Assembly: GCA_018343915.1 (NCBI GenBank)
Contig: JABRWF010000003.1
Coordinates: forward strand, 5,022,001-5,086,000
Reading direction: 5' to 3'
DNA length: 64,000 bases
Origin: Agroathelia rolfsii
Taxonomy: Eukaryota > Basidiomycota > Agaricomycetes > Amylocorticiales > Amylocorticiaceae
Shown here: in pieces, positions 10,198 to 25,352 of the stretch
Position numbering within the stretch: the first letter of the stretch is position 1
How the letters are laid out: every line of letters starts with the position of its first letter
The notes under the pieces: model-generated
What the model was told of the DNA's origin: nothing
The model's database searches: none
Seen by the model: the letters and a program-made list of their open reading frames with translations, nothing else
Made by a program: the position numbers and the translations under genes

Positions 10198-12510
10198 TCA
10201 GTGTTCGTTCTTGCCATCATACGCTTGAGTCATATGTTCCATACGGGGTACCATGTAACCAAACACGGGAGAGTCTATCGCAGCGGAAGAGAAGGGAGGA
10301 GAGGGGGGGGGAGGGCCATAAACAGCATCAGCATACACTAACAACACGCATGCACACAACACAACGCGGACGCGCTCCAAATAAAGCAATGACACGCGCA
10401 CGTCGCTCACGGAGGATAAGACTCACGTCTGCTGATGTGCGCCTCGCCCGGCATACCACCATAGTGCTCCGGAATCGGTGGTGTATGCGCGTGCGAGGAC
10501 GAGGTTTGGGACATGACACTGATCGTCGATGTCGCCGTTGAGGGCCGCGATGACCGTCCGCCATTCCATCCACCACCGGGCATAAGCCCACCTGCACCTC
10601 CGCCCACGTTTTCAATGGGGGTAACGCTGCCCGCCGCTGGCAACGCGTACGCAAAATCAGCGTGGCCCGCACTGACTTGGAAGGGATGATGATCGACTGA
10701 CGGCAGTTGAATCATGCTGCGCGAACGCGACAGCGTATGATCCTCCATAGGACCCGGTGAACTCGACGAAGACGGCCGTGGCGGCTCGGCGCCATGATGC
10801 TGTTGTGGGGCTTGCTGATCGTACGGGCTCGGATACGGGCTCATCGCCTGGCTATGCCGCCGTGCGCGACGGATACTCAATGAACTTCCTTGCGGATAGC
10901 CACCGCTGGCACTCGGAGGTCCCGCCTTGGACCCCGGTCGCGAGTCAGGCGACCCTGGACGGGCGTGGTGACTCGAGCTGGGGCGCCCGTAATCGTGGTG
11001 TCCACCATCATCGTACGCCGTGGACGGCACTGACGAAACAGAATAACCAGTCGTCGGCCGGCTGTCAGGCGAGAGGGACGAGGCGCTGTGCTCCCCAGGA
11101 ACGGGTAAACTCGAACCATACCCGTACGAAGTATTGATCGTCGGCTGTGGGCGGCCACCGGCTCCAGCACCTGCGCCGCCATATCCACCACTGGGGTTCA
11201 GTAACGAGGACAGGTTGCTGCCCCCTGGGTGAGATGAGCCGGCCTGTGCAGCAGAGGTGTACTGCCAATTGCCCTGTTGCTCGCCCGGCGTACCGTAGGG
11301 CGCATACGTCGACATCTCACGTGCAGCATACGGAATGTGGTACGGTGTGGCTGGCGACGTAGGCGAGTCATCCGTTGGTGTACTTGGCGGGAAGTTGTGA
11401 CCTGGGTGCGCATACATGGAGGTATGGTGAGCGTGCGAATCTGATGGAACGTTGAGCGGCGGCAAGGGAGAGCGCTGATAGCTGGCACCATTCCAATTTC
11501 CTGCGTGTGGAGGTGGGTATTGACCAGGAGCCGAAAATCCGCGCGAGCGACCACCGGTTGGGATCACATGGCGGTTAGGTCCAGGCAGAGGAGGCTGATT
11601 CATGCTCACAGCGGATCGGGGCTGTTGGGGTATTGTTGGGCTTTCCTGCACCTCACGCTTGCGGGGCTTGGGCAGGCGCGGTGGGACGCGTCGTTTAAAG
11701 TTGGCCACGACCTCGGGCGGGGAATGTCGGTTGAGCGTAGGGTGGGCTATTTAATAATCCAAAATTAAACTGTATACTCAACCATTGGACTGGGCCGTCA
11801 CTCACACCAAGTGCTTGCGTCGGGATCATCAATGGCAGGATCAACGTTGCGCAGGTTAACTTTGCGCATAAACCCATAGATCTATAGCACAAAGAGCACA
11901 GGACACTAAGTTTTCGTTTTCATAGCCAAAACAGGAAGAGAAAATGCAAAAATACATTTAGCTGGCGCGAGAAGCTGGCAAAACGCGACTGGCGGTAAAT
12001 GCTGGGCAGGACATGCAATGCCAACTGCTCCGGACGCTCGACGATGATATGTTCGCCTGCAGGATCCCATCTGATCATGTGGTGGTTTTCTGGACGCTCA
12101 AGCAAACTGGGAAGCAACAACAACAATGCTTAGGACGACAGAGAATCGGTTCAAACCAGCAAGACATACGCGTAGAGCTTTGTGAGGAAAGTAGCCTGGG
12201 GCTTGGTCTCATTTTTCATGGGCCCTCCAGCCTGAGTCTGCAGCTGCATCTGGGATTGTTGTTGTGACGCAGACTGTTGCTGCTGTTGGGACTGAGGCTG
12301 ATGGAGATCCGGGGACTTTGAATGGTGTTCTTGACTATCATCAGAGCTGTTTCCAGACGAGGTACCCAACACGGGCTGTGGCTGGGGTGCACCGTACGCG
12401 GTGGGAAGCGGGTGGGACTGTTGCTGGGGGTAAGAAGGGTGATCTTGGGGATGTCTGGAATAAGAGTTTTGTCTGGAGGGCGCATAGGCTGGTGGGTAGA
12501 GATCAGCCAT
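10198..12510 (-). CDS. HSF-type DNA-binding transcription factor
   Basis: Nuclear transcription factor with a heat-shock-factor winged-helix domain. Exons 12170-12510, 11956-12106, 11806-11881, 10427-11746 and 10198-10337 give 675 residues. Residues 1-100 are Gln/Pro-rich. The DNA-binding domain begins at FLTKLYALLERPENHHMIRW and contains the recognition-helix signature SRFASFSRQLNIYGFMRKV, which only appears after joining exons 2 and 3. It ends with a basic patch (FKRRVPPRLPKPRKREV). The rest is Ser/Pro/Gly-rich and disordered; I see no clear heptad-repeat trimerisation region as in Hsf1, so it is closer to Sfl1-like or other HSF-domain regulators. The last intron (10338-10426, donor GTGAGT) is inferred; without it the frame stops at 10407, giving 635 residues. 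Spliced, it adds a Pro-rich tail ending at 10198. An ATG at 12567 in the same frame is a less likely start. Confidence 0.83.
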
Positions 12511-15500
12511 GGCGTCTAGGAGGATGAGGACGACGACGGGGACAGTGGAGGAGGATGCAAAGGACAAGAAGTGTGACGAAGGAGAAGCAAGAAGGCGTGT
12601 AATTGCGCGAAGAGATTTGACTGCCTTCTTATTTGACCGCCTGCCTTCTTTCTCCCCCAGCCGGCAATTGATAAACTGTTTGTTTTTTTATTTATTTCCT
12701 TTTTATTATTCGCGGGTTTTCCCTCCTCTTACACGTAAATCCTGGGTAAAAACCTATATCCGGAAATGCCGAGGCTTCCCGCCCATGCGTCCATCATCGA
12801 GATAACATAACACGTGGCCCAGATCTCCCAACCTCTATCCCTCCCTCATCATCCCAACTCCAAGTTCTGGCCTCTTTGTCTTTTTATTTCCTTTCTCGTG
12901 CCAGCTCACCATTCTTGATTATTCTGTACTCTTTCTTTCTCCTGCTATGCTCCGGCGTGGGAATAGCAGGGCCCCTGGGAGTAATGACCCCACCAGCACA
13001 AGGCTTATCGCTTTTCATCCGCGGATATAATATGTCACGATCGAGCCATACAACGGGATCTTCTCCTCCCACCGTCCGAGCGAACGAGTTCTGACTGAAT
13101 GCATCCTTGCCTGTGTGTCTGTGGCTGTGACTCAGAACGCAAACGAGCCACTGGCACCAAAAATGTGCGAGCACCGAAAAAAGAAGCACAAACAACCGAC
13201 CGACAGGGAAACAAGCCAAAAAGGCAGTGTGTTGTCATTACATTAGATTGAACCCGGGAGCGAATCTACGATATGACCCTGCCTGCCATCATCCCGGGGT
13301 CAAAGAATCCCAGGAAATCGTATCTTCTCCAACCGCAGCAGCCTTAGCGCGACAGGACATGATTGAGGGGGCGGCAAATGTTCTCCCCCCCCCCCTCTTC
13401 TCTTCCCCCGCGCACTGCCGCCTGCCTCCCTCTCTCCCCCTCTCGTCTGCCCCTCCTCGTCCTGCTTCCCTTTCAATCATAAATCACATATCTGGCGCTT
13501 CCTTTTCCTGGGTATTGGTGTGGGAGAGCTTCTTGCTCCCTACTAACTAACTACTAAACAAATCGTCCCTCTTCCCTTCTTCGGCATTGTTATAATACGT
13601 CCAGACCCTATATATTCGTAATCTACATATGCAATGAACGATGTCCTATACATAACCACACCACCGCCAACTCTTCTCCTCCACCACCCCAAAAAAGTCA
13701 AATCCAAATACAGTAAATCTAGAGCGAGCAAAACCTAACCAATCCAAATCTACGTAACGGATGCATGCATTTAATTGGCGCGCTCCCGCATACACACACA
13801 CACACGCACAATGAACTCATCTATAGATACAAGACCCAGTACGGTTTTCCAAGTAGAAACGACTGATTGCGATAGCCACCAATCAATCACCCAACCAACT
13901 AGGGCCAACCAACTGTTCCGTCTCCGTCACCCCGGATTCGGGAATGCATACCTAGTATCCACACACACACATACACACATACGCGCATGCGGCTTTGATG
14001 CGAGATTATCTTTGATGCCGGATGGCATATGCATGCATACCATGACCATACGCATGATTGGACTGGCCTTTGGGTACCATTTGCTGATGCATGTTAGTAT
14101 AATCATGATGATCGATGATTAATTATTCGGTGTTGAGGTTGATTTGGATTCCCAATGATCAGCAGGGATAACGGGGACCCCTCCTCTTCTCGGTAGTGCT
14201 GCGCCATCGCGTGCGTCAACTTGGACAAACAGGACGGCATTTGTAAACAACAAACACACGCCAACAGATTGCAAGACACAACAGATAAAAACACACATGA
14301 CAAGGTTTGAGTTTGGTTAGTTCCGGCGGCGTGCCATGCTGTAATTGAGGGGTTATCCTGTGGTGTTTTTGGTTTAGTTGTTAATAGGCTTGCATGCGCG
14401 CATCACGGTCGAACTGAGTATCATTCAGTTGACCATCCCACTAGTATATGAATGGTATAGTACTAGAACTAATAGCCGGGAAATACATGATTCAGATGCT
14501 GGCTGGAATGATGCACAACTTGTTGAAAAAACCATCAGTATGTTTTACAACAGGCCTTACAGACGACACCAGTCGTAACATAACATCTGACATACCGTGG
14601 ATATGGTATAAATATATTGTATTTATTATTATTATGAAATTAAATCTGCCAGCAAAGCTCACACCGCTGGTAGACATCATAATCAACCTTTCTTGAGTTG
14701 CTATCTCTATCGCCATCACGAGCCCAACATTGACAATACTCACAAAGCTATTCTATTCCACCTCATTATATGCGGAGCCACACTTACATAAAGCGTTAAT
14801 GCATAGTGATAGACACAGCCATACATGTATATCCTTTCAAACGTCATTGAAATACCTTCTATATCTCTTCTCGTTCTGAAGCATGTTAAATGCGAGAAGG
14901 AACGAAGAAAAGAGCAGCACTGACAGGGGTAAGGAAACGAGTTCATGTGATGATAGCGATGATGATTGACTCCAGGATAAACTAGGTTATGTACATTATA
15001 TATTCAAGAAGAACTTGAGAGAAAAGGCAAAAGCAAAAGCAAATTAATCCTCCGTTATTATATAACCTCTTCAACATCAAGAGAAAAGCGAGGACATGTG
15101 AATAGGAAGAAAGAAATATTTTTTGTGCGACCAGAAATCCTCAAGTAAAAAAGAAATTGACGTAAAAGATGTATGTGTGTTATGTATGAGCCGTATGTAT
15201 GAAGGTGATATATATTGATATGATGTATATGCGTAAAGAAAGAAAAGGAAAGGAAAGGAAATTGAAATATAATAATCATGTTTGCGAGATATCTCTGCTG
15301 CCGAGGTGGAATGGAACAAAACAATCGTCTGTGTGAGTGAGATATGTAGAGTTCGAGAGCAAGAGAGGATGATAGAAAGGAAAAAAAAAGTCATATATGC
15401 TACTGAGTAATGCAAGGTTAAGAGAATGATGGACAAATGAAAGTGAATGAGCAAGTCAACAGCTGTGTGAGAAAAAGACCGATAAAGGGAAGAAAAATGC

Positions 15501-15845
15501 AACCAGGTAATGAGTGGAAATGTGAGACCGACATCTATGATCAAAAGAGGAAAAGAAAAAGAAAAATGCTAAGATGGATGGGAAACGCCTGTGGAATTCG
15601 TCATCAGTCGAGGACGGCGGCATACTGCGTAAGCGACAAAGGGTGCTTGATGAATCATGATGGGAGTAGAACGGGAGAGAATAAGGGGCTAGAGGGGATT
15701 ACGAGCAAGTAAGCCCGGACGCCAATGAATGCATACGGATGGGAGTACTATCGCCGCCCGCGGGCCGAGGGAAGACACATCATACCCCCAGATACCCAGC
15801 AGTACTCAACCTGACTCGTCCCCCTTTGCTATGATGTCCTCGTCA
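12511..15845. other. 3.3 kb gene-poor region, HSF promoter side plus low-complexity DNA
   Basis: No coding exon was found. The first kilobase lies upstream of the HSF-type gene and holds CT-rich runs and a C-tract near 13385-13396. CA repeats occur at 13792-13805 and 13962-13983. 15060-15570 is purine-rich on the plus strand, downstream of the stop codon of the minus-strand kinase gene. Open frames are short and lack codon structure or recognisable motifs. Confidence 0.5.
13792..13805. repeat. (AC)7 microsatellite
   Basis: Seven AC units in the gene-poor region between the HSF-type factor and the kinase; a second, interrupted CA repeat lies about 160 bases downstream. Confidence 0.85.
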
Positions 15846-18707
<2,862 letters not shown>

Positions 18708-20090
18708 TTGCTTGCTTAGGTTTGTTCCTCGGCGGGGTTTCGACCAAAATGGGCGCGCTAGTCGGGTCGATCTCTATCCAAATCGGGGTAGAATCCGGAG
18801 CCAAAACCAACCGTCGCTAGCGGCACTGTTTGTCTTGCTCTCCTGCACGCACGGCCGCCTCTCGTCTTAGGCGCGCGCTTGTGGTCCACGTTGTTCCTTG
18901 AATTTCCCCCGTGATAGCCATGTGTGCCCTCTTATATGGTCTAGCGGCCATGGCTGCTCACTCGGTTCCTCACCAAGTACGAGTAATAATACAATATAAC
19001 AATATAGATATCATACAGGCTTCTCTCTCATCACATCCCAGCCCACCAGTCGAGCGTGGGGTACTCCGAGGAATGGATTTTGCAGGGTCATCTACGCCAC
19101 CACAGCTTAAAACTCTGCTGACTAAGAAGAACCCTTGCTTGGCTGCTGTGGCTGGATCAACTAGGGGCAATTTATTCTTGATTTCCATCATGTCAAGGAC
19201 ATTCACTCCGCCGAATATATTTACCTCGCCGTTTATCTTGCGGCTACTAAGTACTGCTTGGCAGTCTTCAAACCACTTTGATAGTACATCTCTAAGCTGA
19301 AGTTGGTCAAGACAGCGACTTTGAAGAGTATAAATCATTCAAGTGGCTCCCATTCAAAGTTAAACTTCTTCATCAAATCACAAAGGACTGACGTACATTT
19401 TGGCTAAAGCAAACAGGAAGATTACTTAATGGGGTCTTGGATGTGGAGTACTTTCAGTCTCGGCACCAGGTAAGTAACCCCAGGCACGCAACCCACGGGA
19501 CTTGACAATGTCCATGACAGACATTAGCAACATGATTACCTCGTAGGCGTTTTATGCAGAGCTATGGCTATAGATGATGGTGATGCCTAGTGACGATGTA
19601 TTACACCCTCTCGGCCGAGTGTTGGAATGGGCATGTACTTCATACGTCATCCCGAGACTGGAGTAGCCTATTCGGCCGTTTTTGATTGTCGAATCTAGGC
19701 TCGGTTGATTTTTTTTTACAGCTATGCGAACAGACTCGGATTTATTTATTTATTTAACGCCACCCATTTCTTTCAAAGCTACAGCAGCCTGGCCATTACT
19801 CAGATGCGGAGAGAATGGCATGGCACATATGTTTCGCAGACGCGTATATCCATTATTAATAATTGGACTCTAGAGAAACTAATCAACGTAAACTTATCTT
19901 GAGGAGCATCTATAATACACTGACTTCGGCATTCGCACGCCTGCGGGGAGAGAGATTGCGTACTTATCGGGCCGCATTTGTCATGAGCCCAAGAACAGAG
20001 AGGATACCAATTCTCGTCTTCTCATCCGCCTTCACGAGAAACGACAACAGCTCTGAGTGCACTTCAGTCGTTTTCATTTGTCTATAAGCC
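18708..20090. other. Intergenic region between divergent kinase and transporter genes
   Basis: This 1.4 kb separates the start codons of the kinase (-) and the MFS transporter (+), so it should hold both promoters. A 122-codon frame on the minus strand (18970-19338) has no recognisable domain and no supporting splice partners, and I do not call it a gene. A short AT-rich patch occurs near 19736-19760. Confidence 0.5.
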
Positions 20091-23000
20091 ATGACGTCGC
20101 GGACGAAGTCACAGTCGACGACACTCGAAGAAGCCGAACATCGTCGTTTACTTGATAGCACCGATACAGACATTGATTCGGCATCATACGGCTCTACTTT
20201 GAGAGATAGCCCTACTCCTGAGCTTCCTGTCAAGCCTCTCAATGATATCTCAGGAAGAGAGCTCGCATGGATGTTGATTGGTATCTGGAGTGCAGTCTTT
20301 CTAGGTTCTCTTGATGGTAGGCATAAACAATTGACTGGCCATTTGCGTAAACTCAATGACAAATACCTTGTGCACATTAACTTTCTTTTTGGTTCTTAGG
20401 GACAATTGTAGCGACGCTTTTGTCACCCATTGGAAGTGATTTCAATAGCTCTAATCAGTCTTCATACCTCGGGACTTCTTATCTACTGTCTGTCTGTTGC
20501 TTCACACCGTTGTATGGTATACCCCTTCATTCAATTTCCCCCCAACTATTGTCAACACCACGAGGCCATCGTCATCTGACCATTTTGTATCTTACATTCA
20601 TAACGCAGGTCGTCTATCGGATATATTAGGTCGCAAAGGGGCTATGTTGCTAGCATTGTCGTTCTTTGGTAACCAGCCATTCAAAATGAAAACTCGCTAT
20701 CTGTTCATACTTTGACGTGTACAATCTAAACTTGCACAGGGCTTGGGACGATCATGTGTGGCTTAGCGCCTTCCATGAGGACCCTGATTGCTGCACGCGC
20801 TATTGCTGGTATGGGCGGGGGAGGAATAATGACTGGTATGTTGACAACCGTTCCTTCGAGCTGCGGAACGAAACTTCCTATTTTCTGTAGCTGACTGATG
20901 GGACATTCAAGTTTCCAGCGTGGCTGTGACGGATTTAATTCCACTGTAGGTCTCTATTGGTATCTATAGGTCTTACTAGAAAGTCACATATTTTCTATTA
21001 AATGTCAGAAAGCGACGGGGGCTATATCAAGGCATGGGCAATATGTACGTAGCAATCGTCTATATGGCGGTTGTGTTCATATCTGATTAGAGTGCTCTAT
21101 TCCATTGCAGTTTATTCGGCCTTGGGGCAGGCATCGGCGGCCCGCTGGGCGGTTGGATTAACGATGTGATGGGCTGGTAAGCTATTATTCATTTCCCCCC
21201 AGGGACCACATTTTCTGAGATGGCGTATATCGTTGCCTAGGCGAGCAGCGTTTCTCATTCAGGTACTTGCACATTCCATTTCTGCGAAAGAAGAACTCAA
21301 ATGACGAGCTTTCATAAAAATAAAAATAAAAGATCCCCGTTCTCATAATCTCGTTCGTCCTGGTTGCTGTCAAAGTTAATATCAAGCTCCCCTCCGATAT
21401 CGAACAGGAATCCCTACGCGACAAGTTACGCCAAATCGATTTCTTTGGCTCTCTAACGCTTGTTCTTGCCGTAGGCACCCTGCTTCTTAGCTTTAGCTTG
21501 AAGGGGACGGAAGAGCTGCCATGGCACAGCCCAATCATTGTATCCTTAATCGCGTCAAGTGTAGTTTTCTGGATACTGTTTGTCCTTGTAGAGAAACACT
21601 GGGCGCCGTATCCTGTCATGCCTATGCGTCTGATAACGAAGAGAACACCGCTTGCTGTGTGCTTATCGAACTTTTTCACTGCTATGGTAGCTTTCTCCAC
21701 CGTAAGTTTGTTCGGACCAGTTGCACATGCTCTATTCGTTGATTTCATGACAACTGAATACTCGAATGGCAGCTGTACAACGTGCCATTGGTGAGTAATT
21801 CAGACTATACATAATCATCAGCTACACCTGACATACTCATGAATCCAAAGTACTTTGCAGCTGTAAAACTTGATTCATCTACAGATGCTGGTATGGACAT
21901 GCCCCCGTAATTCCCTGTAATCAAATCTAAATTGTATCTCTAGGGCTTCATCTTCTTCCAAATTCTGTACGTTATGATCATCGGACATAAGTGAATATTC
22001 CGCATCTGATCTAAACTACATAGGTTGCTCTTTCTGTTGGAAGTGTCTTCGCTGGCTGGTACGCTGATCCCGAGGAACCCCATCATCTCCCTACGCATAG
22101 CTAACTATGGTAACACCACCATTTTACAGGGTCATGCGCAAGACAGGGAAATTGTACGCACTACATTCATATTACCCTAGGCTATCTACCCCATAGAATC
22201 TCCCGTTCTCACGAGCTATCTTTCAGCTATTATTTAACTATGGTATCCGCGGTCCTGGGGTTTGCAGCTAGTCTACTCATGGCATACTGGGGGCCAAGGA
22301 CTTCTTCATTCGAGTTGTGGTTTGACATCGTGCCTTCTGGATTTGGCATGGCGAGTCTGATCACGACAACGCTGATTGTGCGTATAACAATCCCTGTAAT
22401 AATGCGACTAAATAACATTAGCTCCTCTTATCATGTTCTCTTCTCTTCTGCCTTTCTTGATGGGATGACAGGCTATGATCGTTGACGTTGCCAAAGAAGA
22501 CATGGCTATAGCCACAGGGAGTGAGTACTGTCCATCACTACTCCCTGGAATGATGATCACGTTGTCACTCCCTTTCCATTTTTGTCTCCTTCCCGTTAGC
22601 TGACTTGGCGGAAAACCTTTTAGTTACCTACCTATTTAGAACGACGGGTCAGGTTTTAGGCGTTAGTCTCAGTGGCGCCCTGCTACAGGCCGTACTCTGG
22701 AATGAACTTCGCGCCCGTATCACAGGTCCCGGATCTGCTCATGTGTGTAGTGTGATATCTCCCTCTCTTTTTTCATCTTGCTTTCCTGTTGTGGCTTGGT
22801 TTCCTTCTCCCCCCTCCCCCCTTTGCTTCTGGTGGTTGAGAGAATGATGAGAGAACTCAACTATTGATTTCATATCTCGGTGACTTGATTTTTACCCTCC
22901 CGCTTGAAATATAAAAAATCCAGATCATAGACAGAATACGGTGAGTCTAGATTTTCTTCTTGTGTGACATGATTTTGACATTGACTCGGGAATGATAACG

Positions 23001-23490
23001 ACAACTTGTTCAATTAACCCCCTTTTCCTCCTTCTGTCTTGCCCTTCTCTTCTGATGATTCACAAAACTCTAACAACCTTGATTGACAACCCCGATCAAT
23101 GAACCTGCCTGAACCCATGTTATGTATGTTGCTGCACCGCACCTACGCATAATGAAAAGACACTCGACGGGTATCATTCCCACACTCGAACCCGAACTTC
23201 AACGCGCTGCGACCGATTCGTACGCTACCGCGCTCCGGGTTGTGTTCATCTGTCAGGCATGCATGAGCTTTATCTGCATCTTGTGCACTTTGCCTATTGA
23301 GGAAAGGCCTCTACCGTACGTCGTCTCTATTGACCCTGCTCTCTAAGCTTTGTATATTCTGATGGGTTTTTCTTCGTCACATGTGTGAACTTGTCTATCG
23401 TCTCATTTATTTATTTTATTTGATGATGACAGTGGAACTCATCAAGAGCAGGAGGAACATTATAGGCGACAGTCGGCCGCTCCCGAGTAG
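20091..23490 (+). CDS. MFS transporter, DHA2/Vba-Fnx vacuolar amino acid transporter type
   Basis: Major facilitator superfamily drug:H+ antiporter-2 type protein, most like fungal vacuolar basic amino acid carriers (Vba/Fnx). Twenty exons keep phase and give 579 residues: 20091-20316, 20400-20516, 20609-20668, 20740-20835, 20912-20945, 21009-21044, 21111-21176, 21241-21262, 21333-21701, 21773-21790, 21851-21890, 21944-21966, 22024-22058, 22130-22153, 22227-22377, 22472-22520, 22600-22742, 22924-22940, 23160-23315, 23433-23490. Residues 1-60 are a cytosolic lead. MFS signatures: FLGSLDGTIVATLL in TM1, GRLSDILGRKGAM in the loop 2-3, RAIAGMGGGGIM in TM4, and GLGAGIGGPLGGW in TM5. FRTTGQVLGVSLSGAL is typical of the Vba group. 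Membrane segments number about 13-14. Several exons are tiny (17, 18, 22, 23 and 24 nt), so automatic models are easily wrong here. The substrate is inferred from family only. Confidence 0.9.
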
Positions 23491-24121
23491 ATTCAAAAAA
23501 AAAAAAAACTTTCTCAGTGTGGTGGATGTCGTAAAGCCGTCGGTAGCCTTCAATATTTAGAATTAGAGGCTACGGAGGGCATATGGAGGTAGTGAATGTT
23601 CCAGAGTATTATTGAATGGATTGATGGTTTTATATACGTTAACAAGGCGTGTTCCGCCTGTATCTCTAGCAGTTCAGTTGATCATAACTGTATGTTTTAC
23701 TCTGCACAAACTTACACAATACTATTCAACGACGGAGTTGCAAAAGAAAGAATACCTATTCATACTTATATTATACAAACAAAAGATAGGAAGTGGTCGG
23801 GGGTGGATCTGTCTATTGTGATGACCATTTATTTAGATATCTATACACATAGAAAATGTAGAAACAACTGTCCAAACCCAATCAACCCCAAGCTGAATCA
23901 CCCATTTTGTATTTAGCCAAACCTAAATCCCGTGAATGCATTTTTTTTTATTTAAAAAAAAAGCCGGGGTTAGGACCAATGTAACCGGGACGGCGGTTAC
24001 GAAAGCCAACGAGCGGTATTGGGAAAGAAGTGGACAATGAGAGTTTTCTTCGTCAACTATAGTTCGGGTTTGGCGCCAGTTCGTGTGTGTACATGTATGA
24101 ACGATTCTTGATATGAAGATA
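23491..24121. other. Convergent 3' intergenic region
   Basis: This AT-rich 630-bp stretch lies between the stop codons of the transporter (+) and a small membrane protein gene (-). It has an A-tract near 23496 and a T/A tract near 23940-23960. No gene is seen; it probably carries both 3' untranslated regions. Confidence 0.55.
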
Positions 24122-24364
24122 TCAATTCTTGGATGGATGTGCCTCTTGAATCCATCGCCTCGGCCGTCTCTCCACAACGGGTACAGCAGCACCTCCTACA
24201 GACACGCCGTCCGAGTCTCCGTCTGCATACCGTGAACGATCGGGTCTAACGGGACACGGCAGCGCATTTGAAGCAGATACAGTGAGCATTGTCGCGAATG
24301 CTGTCGCACCAAAGAGTGTCGAGACGAGGTTCCGGCGTTGGCTGGGTGTTACTCGTAGAACCAT
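24122..24364 (-). CDS. Small single-pass membrane protein of unknown function
   Basis: A single-exon frame of 80 residues beginning MVLRVTPSQRRNLVSTLFG. Residues 8-35 form one hydrophobic segment with basic residues on its N-terminal side, followed by a short conserved-looking ALPCPVRPDRSRYADG stretch, an acidic Gly-rich linker and a basic VERRPRRWIQE end. The composition suggests a small mitochondrial or ER membrane protein, though I cannot name the family. It shares a 328-bp upstream region with the uS14m gene. An in-frame ATG at 24403 would add 13 residues (MSSKPPYTHHRHN) but these look like leader sequence. The moderate confidence reflects the small size and absence of a recognised domain. 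Confidence 0.6.
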   Translation of the reverse strand: MVLRVTPSQRRNLVSTLFGATAFATMLTVSASNALPCPVRPDRSRYADGDSDGVSVGGAAVPVVERRPRRWIQEAHPSKN

Positions 24365-24692
24365 GTTATGTCTATGATGTGTGTATGGTGGTTTACTAGA
24401 CAACAGGAATTTTCAGAATCAGCCACTGTGTCGTCGAAAAGCGATACTAGTCATGGTAGTTGACCAAGCTCACAAATGCAATAAACATGCCAGCAAAGAG
24501 CAACTCTTTGAGAGGAAGCGACAGTGGTGGTAGTGGTGGTTAATGGCGGGGCGGGCGTAAAGAAATTGCAATCGGAAAGGGCTCATGCGCATTTGATCCG
24601 TTGACACTCGCACTTTCCTTCCGCCTCGTGCAGCTCTCAGGCTTAGGCAACTATAATATCACACAACACACGCAGACACTCTCATTACTCTC
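24365..24692. promoter_or_regulatory. Shared upstream region of uS14m and a small membrane protein gene
   Basis: These 328 bp separate two divergent start codons. A GGTGGTAGTGGTGGTTAATGGCGGGGCGG stretch in the middle (near 24528-24555) is G-rich and could carry activator sites. No TATA box is evident near uS14m. Confidence 0.4.
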
Positions 24693-25081
24693 ATGAAGGT
24701 TGCCAACATCCGTGTTCTGCGCGACATCAAAGCGCGTAAAGGCGTCGAGGCCAACGAGCTCGTCCGCCGCGCATACCTCTACGTCGCCCGCAACGAGACG
24801 CTGCCAGCCCAGGTCCGGCACCAGGCCCAACTGCAGCTTAACACGTTCGGCCGCTACACGCGCCCGACGACGGTCAAGAACAGGTGTCATGAATCCGGAA
24901 GGGGTAGGGGTATCATTGGTGAGTTTGCCCTGTGTCGTGTGAGTGAACAAGTATTTTTTTTTTTTTTGCTTGAAGAAGAGACATTGACTGGATGGCCTTT
25001 TCTCTTCACTCTTTGTAGCACCAATTCCGCCTAAAGGCTCTCAAGGGAGAACTGCCTGGTGTACAAAAGGCCTCGTGGTAA
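24693..25081 (+). CDS. MRP2: Mitochondrial small ribosomal subunit protein uS14m
   Basis: Mitochondrial ribosomal protein of the S14 family (yeast Mrp2), a component of the head of the small subunit contacting rRNA. Exons 24693-24938 and 25019-25081 join in phase 0 to give 102 residues, the usual length for the bacterial-type S14. Visible signatures are the N-terminal ANIRVLRDIKARKG, LPAQVRHQAQLQLN, and the family block RPTTVKNRCHESGRGRGII, followed after the intron by FRLKALKGELPGVQKASW, the characteristic S14 end. It lacks the zinc-binding cysteine pairs, as expected for this long form. The start ATG is the only one upstream of the conserved region. It is divergent from a small putative mitochondrial protein gene. 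Confidence 0.95.
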
Positions 25082-25352
25082 CCATCATTGCATTGCAAGT
25101 ATGTTTCTTCCAATATCCCATAAATTAACACCCCACTCATTGCGTGCAATCATTATTACTATTTCAGCCAATACAATTTCTGGATTCCTTCATTTTGATG
25201 TTCACTACATACGTCCCAATAATACACACATATATCATACCGAAAAGAAAAAAAAACAGAGACAAACAAAAGAAACAGACAGGGATAAGTGACAACCATA
25301 ACAAAACAACTGCCAGATAATTCAGTGTACAGTAAGAACACTTCCTTGCTTT

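Noticed and set aside
18970..19338. Minus-strand 122-codon frame between the kinase and the transporter
   Set aside because: No domain, no splice partners and no clear promoter context; it sits in the expected promoter region of two divergent genes.
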